Assembly: GCA_029747015.1 (NCBI GenBank)
Contig: JAKOGI010002761.1
Span: 24,027 to 88,026 of the forward strand
Source: Carnegiea gigantea
Lineage: Eukaryota > Streptophyta > Magnoliopsida > Caryophyllales > Cactaceae
Reading direction: 5' to 3'
DNA length: 64,000 nucleotides
Of the stretch, positions 47,976 to 59,189 are shown piece after piece. Under the pieces are notes generated by a model. It saw only the letters and a list, made by a program, of their open reading frames with translations, had not been told where the DNA came from and ran no database searches. Position numbers and translations under genes: made by a program. Position 1 is the stretch's first letter, and every line of letters starts with the position of its first letter.

Positions 47976-49319
47976 ATGCGCCTAGCGTCTTGGAATATTG
48001 GGTCTCTTACGAGTAAGTCTTTAGAGTTGATTGAGTCATTGCATAGACATAGGATTAGCATAGTCTGCGTTCAAGAGACGAAGTGGGTGGGGGCTAAAGC
48101 TAGAGAAGTAGATGGGTATAAATTATGGTATTCAGGGTCAATCAAGGTGAGGAACGAAGTTGGCATTTTGGTTGAGCAGGAGTTGGTAGATTCTGTTGCT
48201 GAAGTGAGGCGCAAGAGTGACTGTATTATGGCCATTAAGGTCTTGGTGGGTTTAGAGTTCGTTAATGTGGTTAGTATTTATGCTCCTCAAATAGGTCTGC
48301 CGGACGATATTAAGAAGTTATTTTGGGAGGATTTGGATATGGTCATCCAGAAGGTACCTCGGTACGAGAAGCTTTTCATAGGAAGGGACTTTAATGGCCA
48401 TATTGGCTTTGACTCAGATGGGTATGATTCGGCCCACGGAGGTTTCGGTTTTAGGGAGAGAAACAGTGGAGGAGTTTATGTGCTGGACTTTGCAGTGGCC
48501 TATGAATTGTTGGTAGTAAACTCCTATTTCAAGAAGAATGAGGACCACTTGGTGACCTTTAAGAGTGGCTCATTAAAGATCCAAATTGATTACTTTTTGA
48601 CGAGGGCAGATAGTCGGAGGTTTTGCAAGGATTGCAAGGTAATTCCTAGTGAGTATCTAGGAACTCAGCATAGGTTGCTAGTGTTGGATGTGGAGTTCAA
48701 ATGTTCAAAATGGAAGAAAAGGAGAGTCAGGGACCCTAAAGTTAAGTGGTGGTCCCTTACGAAGGAAAATGCCGGATTTTTATCGGAGATGTTGACCAAA
48801 GAAGGAGCCTGGAGTCGAGTAGAGGATGCAGACACAATGTGGAAAGTAATGGCAGATTGTATTCGAAGGTCGGCTAAAGAAATCCTATGTGTCTCTAGAA
48901 GAAGTGGTTACAAGATGAAGGGCGCCTGGTGGTGGAATAAGGAGGTAAAGAAGAAAGTCAAGAAGAAAAAAGAGGCATATGTAGATTTCTTGAACAGTGG
49001 AGCGGATGAAGTAAGAGAGATTAGCAGAGCTATATATAAGGCGGCGAAAAAGAAAGCCAAGAAAGCTGTTGCGGTAGCAAAGAGCATGGCTTATGATAGG
49101 TTATATCATAGACTGAAGACCAAGGAAGGGGAGAAGGAAGTCTTTAAACTGGCGAGGGCTAGAGATAGAAAAACGAGGGATCTAGATGTGGTGAGGTGCA
49201 TTAAGAATGAGAATGGTAAGGTGTTGTTGGAGGATGTAGAGATTAAGGAAAGATGGCAGAGATACTTTTCCAGACTCCTCAATTGTGAAGGGATGGAAGA
49301 TTCCCGAGGTAGGGAATGA
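47976..49319 (+). pseudogene. RTE LINE endonuclease region, long open frame
   Basis: A 447-residue frame begins MRLASWNIGSLTSK, a canonical start of plant RTE ORFs. It shows endonuclease residues in order: WNIG (Asn), VQETKW (Glu), YAPQIG, RDFNGHIG (Asp/Asn; the residue before D is Arg where Gly is usual), IDYFLTRAD and GTQHRLLVLDV (His). A Lys-rich linker follows (KKKVKKKKEAY, KKKAKKAV). The TGA at 49317 is the only stop before the solo LTR; the same frame continues through CGHISKDEIKDALKKM to NGKAEGPD at 49426. The endonuclease would nick the target to prime reverse transcription. It is unusually open for this window, so the RTE is younger than the copia carrying it. Confidence 0.85.
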
Positions 49320-49426
49320 GAGGGTAGTGAGAAGAGACTTGATTTGCGAGTGTGTGGTCATATCAGCAAGGACGAGATTAAAGACGCTTTAAAGAAGATG
49401 ACCAATGGGAAGGCAGAGGGCCCAGA

Positions 49427-51908
49427 TGTTAAGCTAAAAATCATGCATCGTTTTATTAATTATTTTGACTATATGTTACACATTATTGCATCCAATTTAC
49501 TTTGTTTTATATATTTTCCAAGTTAGGCATTAATAAAATAAAAATGAGAAAACAAGACGTCGAAACTCCGATTTTACACGATTTGCTGAAAAGACGGTCC
49601 AATAAATAATTTATGAAAAATATTATTTTTATAATTATTTAATTGGGTTAGGGTTTCAAGAGTTGGAAGAAAACCAGAAGTCTTGAAGGAAAAGAAATCT
49701 AAGAAAGAGATGAAGAAAACCCTAATTTACTAAACCTAACCCCCTCACTTTCCATATAATAATCACCTCCTCACATATATAAACCCACGCCTAACGCACA
49801 TTAACGACCACCCCATCTCATACTATCATCTATCCTCATCAAGCCTCCACTATCTCCTCACCCATCATCCTACACATCATAAGCCACGGCAGCCTCCATA
49901 AAAACAGCCCACTACCTTCATCTTTTCACCCCTCATCACCAAGACCACCATCCCAATCTCCTCGCCACCACCTTCATCTCCTCGCCACCACCTTCATCAT
50001 CACATCGTCATCTTCCTCATCACCATAGCATCCCACTCCTAAGATCACCATCACGCCTAACCCCATTTAAAAAAAATAAGCATCCTCCATCCATACTTAA
50101 CCCCAACCCACGCCTACCTCTCCGTAAAGCATCATCATCATCTTTGAAAGCCTTTATCATCCATCAAGTAATATTAGTTCTTGTTTCCCTTTTATTTTAT
50201 AGGTTTAGTTATTTATTTTATAATTTTAGTTATTAAACATGAATTCTTTGGTTAAGCATTGTAATTTAATTTACTGTATGAGTGAGTAATTTCTTTTTAC
50301 TTAGTATAATCTTCTTGAAGTCATGCTAAATTAATTATTTTGAAACAAGTTTTATGCTTTAATGTCTAGTTGATTTATATTCATGATTCTTTAGCGATTA
50401 GCGTTTATTGTTAATAAAAATCGTGTTAAATTAATTAGAATTCACGCTAGTTAGTTTAATACAATTTCGATTGATAGTTTAGAAGATTATAATATGTAAA
50501 AGTTATAACCTTTTAGACTTATATATCACCCTAATTAATCATGGATGGTTCAAACTTATCTCTTTTAATTAGGTAATCGCTTTATATCTTTGTTAAATCG
50601 ATTTGCTGGTAAATTTATTACAAAGTGTTAAATGATGTTTTTCTACTTCTTAATGCTCTAATTTGGTTAAATTATTGCGCTGGTGTAAAAATTATCAAAT
50701 TAGTAGGGTTTATATTAGGGCTGGACCTAAGTAAACTAGGATCTAAGGAAAAATGGGGAAGAACCACTGGTGGATGCCTTCTACAGTTTAACTCATGAAT
50801 GAAATTAACTTGTGTGTTGATGATAAATATTAATTTGCATGGAGGATTGATATTATACTAAGCACTTTTCATAAATTTGACAACTTTTGATCATTATTTA
50901 ATTTTTAGAGTTAATTTGATTAGTTTGATAAATTTTGTTCTATATTTATTAGTTTCAATATAATTTCAATCGACCCCCCCCCAAGTATAGTCTTTTAGGA
51001 GTGTCTAGGTAATTTTAGATAGTTTATATTTTGATTTTTAGAGTGGTTATAATTTTAGATTAATTTATATTCAGTTTTAGTCTTTAATTACCGGTTTTTT
51101 GGAAATTAGACTAAAAATAGTTATTCTTGTTCTTTTTCGATTTTTATAAGTTCCTAGGGTTTATAGAGTGTCCTAGTCTGCCCATATTTAATTTCGTGAT
51201 TTTTGGAAGTTATTTGATAATTTTTCAAAATTATTTTGTGTAAGTGATATATGCAGGTTTTTAGGTTATTAATTCTGAAAATTTCGATTTTTAATTTTAA
51301 TTTACAATTTTTAGGTGTTGTTAAGTCCAGAAAATTGCGTCCTAGAATTAGGGTAATTTTCTTGATTAATTTCATATTTATATTTATGCTGATTATTTTA
51401 TTTCTAATTTTAGATTTATTATTCTGCTGAATAATCTGTGCTAATTTTCTGATCAGATTTTTGTGAAATAAAGTAGATACAATTTAGAGCTTATAAGCTT
51501 GTAGACCTGAAGTATAATATTTTAGGTTACCGTTTGACATTTTAATATTTATTTCTATTTATTAATTGCTGTTTTGAACTTTAATTAGAATTTCAGTTAT
51601 TATTCTGATTTTATTTTTCTAAATTATTTAGGGAAATTTTTTTTTACTGTTTTATTTCCAGAATATGATCTAGAATATTTAAAAGCATCATTGGGAATTT
51701 TTCTAGATTTTTATTCATTAGATTTTAATTATTTTAGAATTATTAAGATTTGACCTATTAAATTGGATTAGTAAAATCATTTAGGATTAAGCTAGCCTTT
51801 TTAAAACAATCTTTCCTCGTGAATCGATCCCTACTTCTCTATGCTATAAAAAGTATTTTAATAACCAAAGTAGTGGTTAAATTTGTAAGCTTCACGACAA
51901 GCTTTACA
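49427..51908 (+). repeat. 2,482-bp solo LTR inserted in the RTE reverse transcriptase
   Basis: It begins TGTTAAGC and ends GCTTTACA, near-inverted 8-bp termini. It is flanked by a perfect 5-bp duplication, CCAGA (49422-49426 and 51909-51913). Removing the LTR and one duplication copy restores the codons for GPDQIPVEM exactly, proving the boundaries. The inside is non-coding, with a CAT/CCA-rich 5' part (49740-50160), a GGGCTGGACCTAA block, a C9 run and AT-rich 3' sequence. No internal retroviral-type genes, primer site or second LTR are present, so this is a recombination product of a larger element. Its superfamily is unknown; a truncated second copy lies at 4193-5911. Confidence 0.93.
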
Positions 51909-51913
51909 CCAGA

Positions 51914-53327
51914 CCAGATACCGGTGGAAATGTGAAAGTTTTTGGGTGAAGAAGAATTAGAGTGGCTAATAGAGTTTTCAATGTTATTTTGAGGACTGCT
52001 AAGATGCCCAGAGAATGGAGGTCTAGTACAGTCATCCCTTTATACAAGAACAAAGGTGATATTCAAGATTGTAATAATTTCAGAGGTATAAAGTTGCTCA
52101 GTCATAGTATAAAGTTATGGAAAAAGGTGATTGAGAGAAGGTTGCAAAAGATGTTTCGATTTTAGAGAATCAATTTGGTTTTATGTCAGGCAGGTCGACC
52201 ATAGAGGCAGTTTACCTCCGTCGAAGGCTCATGGGTTTGTACAGAGATAGAAAGTTGAATCTTCATATGATGTTTATTGACATGGAAAAAGTATATGATA
52301 GAGTCCCGCGGGAAGTGTTATGGAGATGCTTGGAAGAGAAAGGAGTTTCACTATTGTATATTCGAGTTATTAAGGATATATACGAGAGAAGTAAGACGAG
52401 TGTTAGGATACCAGCAGGAGTCACCAATGACTTCTTCGTTGGTATGGGTCTGCATCAGGGTTCCGCTTTGAGCCCTTTTCTTTTCACTCTAATTATGGAT
52501 GTACTTATAAGAGGGATTCAAGATGAGTTACCTTGGTGTATGCTTTTTACAGATGACGTTATTCTTATTGATGAGTCCAAACAGGGAGTTAATGACAAGT
52601 TGGAGCGATGGAGACATACTCTGGAATCTAGAGGTTTTAGAGTTAGTAGATCGAAGATGGAATACCTTCATTACTGTTTCAGTGGGAGGGCAGATGCGGG
52701 GAGAGAAGTTACCCTGGATGGGAGGCCGACACCTAAGGTCGATAAGTTTAAGTATCTAGGCTCGATCATTCAGCGGAATGGAGATATTGACGAAGATATT
52801 AACCAGCGAATAAGAGTGGGCTGGCAAAAATGCAAGTATACCTTAGGTGTGCTGTGTAATAAGAGGGTACCCGTGAGATTGAAAGGCAAAGTCTATCGTA
52901 TGGTCGTTAGACTGGCTGTTCTCTATGGATCAGAATATTGGCCTCTAAAAAAGACGCAAGTTCAGAGGTTGATAGTAGCAGAGATGAGGATGATTAGGTG
53001 GATGTGTGGTTATATGAGGATAGACAGAATTAGGAATGAAGTAATCAGGGACGTGGTTAAGTAGCTCCAATCGGAGATAAGATGAGAGAAACAAGACTCC
53101 GATGGTTTGGCCATATGAAAAAGAGGAGTGTGGACACTCCAGTGAGAAGATGTGAGAGGATCAATATCCCCGAAAGTAGAAGAGGGAGGGGATGTCCCAA
53201 AAAGAATCTTGACGAGGTGATTAGAGAGGACTTGAGAGTTGTCAGTTTGACGGAGGACCTGACTCAGGATAGGAAGCTGTGGTGGGATAGGATTAAGGTT
53301 TTAGATCGTAGAGAGTCGACCCAGTAG
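51914..53327 (+). pseudogene. RTE LINE reverse transcriptase and C-terminal region, disabled
   Basis: Continuing from GPDQIPVEM, a TGA at 51933 replaces the usual Trp. There are frameshifts near 51960 and 52165. Recognisable RT blocks are STVIPLYKNKGDIQDCNNFRG, GRSTIEAVYLRRRLM, MMFIDMEKVYDRVPREVLW, GLHQGSALSPFLFTLIMD and the catalytic block LFTDDVILIDES (consensus FADD, so Ala is Thr). The tail has EYLHYCFSG, VDKFKYLGSIIQ, RMIRWMCGY, then TRLRWFGHMKKR and WWDRIKVLDR, characteristic of RTE C-termini. It is clearly RTE-clade rather than L1-clade. Confidence 0.88.
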
Positions 53328-53838
53328 TTGTCTCTCGGTTGCTGTGGCGTAGTGCTGGTAGTGGTGTTTTCGTTTATTGTGTTTCTATGCAAGTTATACT
53401 ACCCCCTGGGAAGAGACATCGTTTGCTTACCTCTTTGTGTTAAGGTGATACCTCGGAGTGGTAAGGTAGGACTTGTATTTGCGAAGAAATATTGTTTGCT
53501 ACGTTAGTTGGCTAAGGTATGGTACCCTCCTCTACTTTGTTGTATTAATGTTTACTTAGTTACTGCCCCTGATTTATTAGTATTCCTTAGTTCTATTCCG
53601 CATTGCTTTTTCTTAATTCTGCTCCTTAAACGTGTTCACAAAATCCTCCCTCTATAACTTGTTTCTACTAAATCCTTCTCCTATAAAATATTTTCACAAA
53701 ATCTTGTTTTGTGGGTCTCTTGGAATCAGCCTCTCAACGGGCAGTCATGTCGGTTGGGGTAAGGCTGTCTACATCTGGATCTCCCCAAACCCCGCGAAAG
53801 CGGGATCCACACTAGGAGGTGTTGTTGTTGTTATTGTT

Positions 53839-55130
53839 GTTGTTAGACATATCTCTATTAGAGTGCTTCTTGCATTTGTTACTTTATCTGATTTGGATTT
53901 GGAGCAATTTGATGTAAAGACTGCATTCCTTTATGGGGAGTTGGAGGAGGAGATCTATATGAAGCAACATGAAGGCTTTGTTGTTCCCGGGAAGGAACAA
54001 GAGGTTTGTAGATTGAAGAAGTCCCTGTATGGACTTAAGCAGACTCCTAGACAGTGGTATAAAAGGTTTGATACATTTATGATTGGACAGGGTTACACAC
54101 ATAGCCGGTATGACAATTTTATGTATTTCAGGCAATATTCTGATAGTTTTTTTATTTACTTGCTGTTATATGTTGATGATATGCTGATAACTTCCAAGGA
54201 TAAGTCCTTGATCAACAAGTTAAAATCTCAACTTAGTGAGGAGTTTGAGACGAAGGACCTGGGTGCGGCAAAGAAGATTTTAGGCATGGAGATCCAGAGG
54301 GATCGAAAGGCCGGTAAGCTGTACTCGTCTCAGGGTCGCTATCTCGAGAAAGTATTTGACATGTTTAATATGGGTAACTGTAAGGTAGTTTTTAAACTTC
54401 TTGCTGCACATTTCAGATTGTCTGCTGAGTATTGTCCACAATCTGAGGAGGACATTGAGAGGATATCTAATGTCCCTTATTCTAGTACTATTGGTAGTTT
54501 GATGAATGCTATAGTGTGCACTAGACTTGACTTGTCACATGCTGTGAGTGTGGTAAGTAGGTATATATATAATCTTGGAAAGGATTATTGGGAGGCTGTG
54601 AAGTGGATCATTTGCTATGTGAAGGGTACAGCTGATAAGGGTTTGGTGTTTGATAGGAACAAAGCCGCTACATATGATGTTGTAGGTTTTGTTGATTCTG
54701 ACTATGCTGGTGATCTTGACAAGAGGAGGTCCATATCTGGGTATATCTTCACTTTGTGTACAGGTGCTATCTCTTAGAAAGTATCGCTTCAGTCTATTGC
54801 AGCTTTATCTACTACAGAGGCTGAGTATATTGCTGCTACTGAAGGTATGAAGGAAGCTACTTGGTTGAGGGGCCTTGTTACTGAGCTTGGAGTTCCACAG
54901 GCTACTATTGTAGTCAGAGTGCGATTCACTTAACTAAGAATGACGCCTATCATTCAAAAACCAAGCACATCAGTGTTAAGTATCACTATGTCAGAGATAC
55001 AGTTGCTGCAGAGGAGATAGTTGTGAGGAAGGTTCATAGTTCAGAGAATCCTTCAGATATGCGTACTAAGCCTCTCCCTATGACTAAGTGCGAGCATTAC
55101 TTTGACTTAGTTGGTGTTCACAGCATTTGA
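53839..55130 (+). pseudogene. Copia reverse transcriptase (C-terminal part) and RNase H, disabled
   Basis: It resumes with VVRHISIRVLLAFVTLSDLDLEQFDVKTAFLYGELEEEIYM, the palm Asp region, then KKSLYGLKQTPRQWYKRFD, the intact catalytic LLYVDDMLI (about 54165-54190) and the RNase H part VDSDYAGDLDKRRSISGY and STTEAEYIAATEGMKEATWL. TAG at 54775 replaces the Trp normally in ISWKS. A frameshift near 54905 follows. The terminal phrase FDLVGVHSI and stop at 55128 are typical of copia pol ends. A longer open frame from 53632 includes RTE tail sequence and is an artefact of the insertion. Confidence 0.9.
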
Positions 55131-55210
55131 TTGCCCTCCGGGGCTTTGCCCTTCAGGGCATCATCCTTCGAGGTGCTTTGGCGGTGTTCGAGAGTTGGTG
55201 TTACAAATTG

Positions 55211-55225
55211 GTCCAAGGTGGAGAT
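55211..55225 (+). other. Polypurine tract of the copia element
   Basis: gtccaaggtggagat precedes the 3' LTR. The purine-rich AAGGTGGAGA just before TGTT is the usual plus-strand priming site in plant copias. Confidence 0.75.
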
Positions 55226-55708
55226 TGTTGGGTTGTGGCCCAATTTTACCTCGATGGCCCAACAAAGAGGCAACCGCAGCCATACAAGGCAGTTAAGGTT
55301 TTGCAGAGTTCGTGCGGCTACGACAGTTAAGGTTTGCGGAATTCTCGCTCATCCTAACCCTTTATAAAGGGCTCTCCTCTCCCCTTTCAAGAGACCAGCA
55401 AGAAATACCTACAGAGTATTCTGTTTCCACTTTGTTAGAGTTGAGATAGAGAGATTGTAAGAGATGTTGTAATCTTGTGCTAGATCAAATCACACATCGT
55501 GATTGTGATCGCCGTTGTACTCATCCTTCTCATAGTGGATTGTTTGGGCTCATCGTCGTCCATGGTTTTTCTAGTATTGGGTTTTCCACGTAATTATTGG
55601 GTGTTCTTGTTTTGTTCTTGTTATTTTTGTTTTATTTATGATTATCTGTCTCATCCTATCGCTTCCATAAATTAAAGTCGCTCAATTTCGTAACAATTTT
55701 TCATAACA
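55226..55708 (+). repeat. Copia 3' LTR (483 bp)
   Basis: It starts TGTTGGGTTGTGG and ends TTTTCATAACA. It aligns with the 5' LTR along its whole length, lacks the 12-bp internal duplication and keeps the TTTATAAAG word. It is followed by TTTTC, the near-copy of the left flank TTCTC. Confidence 0.93.
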
Positions 55709-55713
55709 TTTTC

Positions 55714-57088
55714 CATTATAATAGATCTTTAATTCAATTTCTGATGACATCATCCACAACCATTGAAATGAAAACTTTGTGCTTCATTTTGCCTATTCCT
55801 GTAACTACTATTTGTTGTAAAGAAATGGGAGAGAGCAAGATTGAGAGCTTGAGCTTAAAGGAGATGTTGTGGACCTGGGAAAGGACACTAACAACTTGGC
55901 CGAAAATGTGGATGACATTGTTGATCCATGCGAGTGGTTTATGCATGTTTGAGAATTTCAATTAATGTTATTCTTCTTCACAATGCATGCATGTTATTCT
56001 TAATTTAGTACGTGCAAAACGTCTACTAAGTACTCTGCGCATGATATTCTCCTCTTAATTCGTGCATGTTTTCTAGTATGGAAATTGTTGGTCTTTTTTT
56101 TAACATATACATTTCATGATACGAGAGTGTTAAGTACCCATAAAACGGTTGGCATTCTAGACAAAATCCAAAGTCTAAAATATATTATAGGAAACAAGGA
56201 CATTAGGCATTTTATGATACTCTGCCTATCATATTTACACATATTTTCCCCCCTCTAATATGCAATATTTTCACATGAGTAAAACAAAATTGAGTTGTAA
56301 ATTTAGTTAAAAGTATTGGAATTTTGGATGTAGATAATATTAAAACAATGGGTTATTAGACAAAAATGAACCAACCTTTTTTTCTTGGACATAAAGGGTA
56401 TGACCTTTAGTTTTTTTTTTTTTTTTGGGGGGGGGGGAGGTTTGTTTGAGGGGGGCGTGGGGGAGGTGTTGCAATTGAGTGTTGAGGAATTTGACTCACT
56501 AGGAAGTTAGTGGTTGCGAACACATAGACAGTGTTGGATTAAGTAACTTGTTCCTTTTAATTTTATTTTAAACAGTTCGACATATTTTTTTACATATATA
56601 ATGAAAGTGCATATATCACTGTTTTCTTAAATTAAAGATTGTCATTTTAGTAGTTGAAATTCCAATTGTTGATTCATGTTTAATTGAAATGTCCGCAACC
56701 ACAATCCAAGTTAGCTACTTGGTCAATGTGCCCTAGATCTCTATGCTTCAACGTGTCATAGGAGCCTACGTAAAATTATTTCAATTTTTGTAGAATATGA
56801 ACATTACTAGTTGCACATAAATTACAGTAATATTTTTTCAACTTTTGAAAATATTTATATTAGTTTTCTAAAGAAATATGTCCCCAATGAAAAATTTAGC
56901 CGCATGCTTATATTACAGTTAATTAGTTTATAAGTAATATGAGTGCTACCAGCGAAATTTGATGATTTTTAAAAAACTTTCTCTGTAAGGAGAAGAAAGA
57001 GACCAATCATTGGATCAGAACTCATGGGAAGATTTATTCAATCATCTTATATTTTGCGTATTAGAGGACTCCAATTGCTAACATTTTT
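55714..57088. other. Intergenic, no supported gene
   Basis: I see no recognisable exon. A T16G11 homopolymer lies at 56411-56437. The overlapping frames at 55734-55965 on both strands look non-coding. The remainder is AT-rich. Confidence 0.45.
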
Positions 57089-57096
57089 TTGTGACT

Positions 57097-57703
57097 GCAG
57101 GTGAGCGGTTCCGAGTACCTATCCAAAAAATTGGGAACCGAAACCTCGAATGCTGGATCCGATTTCAAGGTACTCGTCATGCCAAATATTGAAATTTTAA
57201 CACCTAATATATTAAATGTCCCTATGTACTTGGAGCGGGAGACGAGATGTTTGATTTTTTCCTACATTCATCTTCTATCATTATACAAAAAAGAAAGTTA
57301 ATTTACTAAGTTTGTATTTTTTTTTAATCTTAGTTAATTGAAAAATATAATGATTCATCGTTCAATTAGTAGTAGAAAATTAATTGCTATTGTGTTAAAT
57401 TCGCTATTGGAAGAGTCAATTTTTGTTTAAAAAACAAATAGAAATAGAATAGAAAAACAAAAAAAAATGGTAGTAAAAAACTAAAAAAATAGAAAAACAA
57501 AAGAAATGGTAGTAAAAAAGCTAAAAACTTATTCATTTCTCTCTCTCTCTCTCTAAAACGATTCTAGGTTCCGATTCTAGATTTTTTTCGACAATCGGAA
57601 CTGGAACCGCTTGGATTGATACCTCTTTTGTAGGAACTAGAACCGGAACCGTTTGAACGATTCCGAACAGGTTCCAAGGTTCCTGAGAACTTCGCTCACC
57701 TGT
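57097..57703. mobile_element. hAT-like non-autonomous DNA transposon (607 bp)
   Basis: Ends read GCAGGTGAGCG and CGCTCACCTGT, perfect inverted repeats over CAGGTGAGCG. Flanking 8-bp duplications are identical, TTGTGACT at 57089-57096 and 57704-57711 (9 bp if one T of the run is included). Subterminal regions are rich in GGTTCCGA/GGAACCG words in both orientations, as in many plant hAT MITEs. No transposase is encoded; the 66-codon frame at 57101 is not coding-like. A (CT)n tract lies at 57537-57554. Confidence 0.82.
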
Positions 57704-57719
57704 TTGTGACTAGTACGGT

Positions 57720-58620
57720 CGATGACCTTGTTTGACAACCGGCTGTTAGCTATTAGCTAATTACATTAACTGTTAGCCGTCAACTAATTGCATTAACTGT
57801 TAACTGTTAGCTAATTGCATTGATTACATTAGTTGTTGCTGTAAAAAAGTGTTTGATAAAATTAGCTATTTCTAATAAAATTATTTAGAAAAATTCTACT
57901 TATGCCCATAACATAATTTCATTTTTTTAACAAACAATTCTTTTTATTGCATATTTATTTACCTTTTCAACACGAATTATGAATTAAATCGATAGATCGT
58001 GACTAATGAAATATATAGAATTACTTCTATATCTTTACCCAAATTTGATATTTATTATCATAATATTTGTGTTTAATGTTAACTTAATCTCTTTTTTAGT
58101 AATAATAGAAGTTTATATGATATAATAATACTTAGAACATTCTACACCTCAAAAAACTAGTTAGCTTACATTATTTGTTAAATTGAAGAAAATATTTAAA
58201 TTCAAATCATTAACTTATTGGATTCAAATCATCAAGAATGATCGTCTTATCGGAATTTATGAGTTGAAGGATGAGAAGAGTGGACAAGAGAGAATGTAGA
58301 GCAAGCAAAATGAAGGGATAAGTGGCAGATTAGCAAGAGAGTAGGGCTTTTCTTTACCATGTTATTAAATGTAATTTTGTTATAAAGCAGGAGGTAATAA
58401 GGTAATTTTGATGTTGAACAGTAAACAATATTTGCAAGAGCTTTTTACAAATTATTTTTTGAGTGTAAAAGGTTAATAGAAAAAACTACTTAACCAAGCA
58501 ACTCAAAGAGCTTTTGGCCAAGGTCAAATAATTAATACCTTACAAGAAGCTCTTTTTTAAGCCCAAATACCTTTTTACCAGAGTAAGTTGATTTCAACAT
58601 TACACCAACATTAATCTTCT
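57720..58620. mobile_element. Possible second MITE between the hAT-like element and the MEI2-like gene
   Basis: GACCTTGTTTGACAA (57722) and its rough inverted partner TTTTGGCCAAGGTC (58513-58526) bound an AT-rich segment that opens with several GTTAGCTAATTGCATT tandem words (57746-57830). The ends are imperfect and no target duplication is evident. Confidence 0.35.
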
Positions 58621-59189
58621 ACGTCTATGGTCAACGAAGATTAATCACGATTCTTTGCATTGACAATTTTTACAAGCACAGACCTCGGAAGATATTGCAA
58701 CAAAGACGAAATACAAGAAAAAATCAACCAAATTTTCCAGAAGTTGGGCATTCCTTACACGGTTTATATCAATCAGACAAATTAAAACAAGACAAGAAGA
58801 CGAACAAAGTTCTTTCTGGTAAGCCTCCTCTCAAGCTCTCAACTGCAGCAAAAGCTGGCTGTCTTCAACCGATAAGATACACACTATACACGTACGTGTC
58901 CTATACATGTAAAATAATTCTTTCAAAACACGATCCAAAATTTTGAAGCCCCCCTACAGTTGCTCCATTTGCAACCAGCATCAGTCATGGTCATATACGC
59001 TCCTGAGATAACAAGCAAAATTTCTCTACACCTAGTTTAACCTCCCTTGCCTAGCCATCCAAAAGGCTTCACAAATTGCAAAACTATGTCCTTCTGTCTT
59101 CTCCTGCCGCCCTTTTGATTCTCCCTCCCGAAAACATTTACACATTCATCGAAATTTTCTAAGTTGGTGTCCCACGTAGCCTGCTCAGT

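Larger units (their letters stand above)
45869..53838 (+). mobile_element. RTE-type LINE inserted in the copia RT domain
   Basis: The copia sequence stops after KVFS and resumes with VVRHISIRVLL. Between them lies a LINE with a 2.1-kb 5' leader, an endonuclease ORF, an RT ORF and a 3' end of the form catctggatctccccaaacc plus gcgaaagcgggatcc. It finishes in a (TTG)n-like tail (53821-53838) that merges with GTTGTT of the target. TTG-repeat tails and this 3' word are typical of plant RTE elements. A 2,482-bp solo LTR (49427-51908) is nested within; without it the element is about 5.5 kb. No clear target duplication is visible, because CT- and TTG-repeats blur both ends. Confidence 0.85.
42589..55708 (+). 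mobile_element. Ty1/copia LTR retrotransposon, complete ends, split by an RTE LINE
   Basis: It has paired LTRs (42589-43084 and 55226-55708), an initiator-Met primer site, gag, protease, integrase, RT and RNase H in that order (integrase before RT defines copia), and a purine-rich tract before the 3' LTR. Flanks are TTCTC and TTTTC, a 5-bp duplication with one change. The LTRs differ at about 40 positions by eye plus a 12-bp gap, so the insertion is not recent. Internal frames carry many stops, and the RT is interrupted at about 45869-53838 by an RTE-type LINE that itself contains a solo LTR. Without the nest the element would be about 5.1 kb, a usual copia length. It is non-autonomous and dead. 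Confidence 0.93.

Noticed and set aside
53632..53838. First 69 codons of the open frame that runs into the copia RT
   Set aside because: This part is the RTE 3' UTR and TTG tail read through by chance; the copia frame starts only at 53839.
55734..55965. Overlapping frames on both strands beside the copia 3' LTR
   Set aside because: No domain or splice context; mirror-image open frames in such DNA occur by chance.
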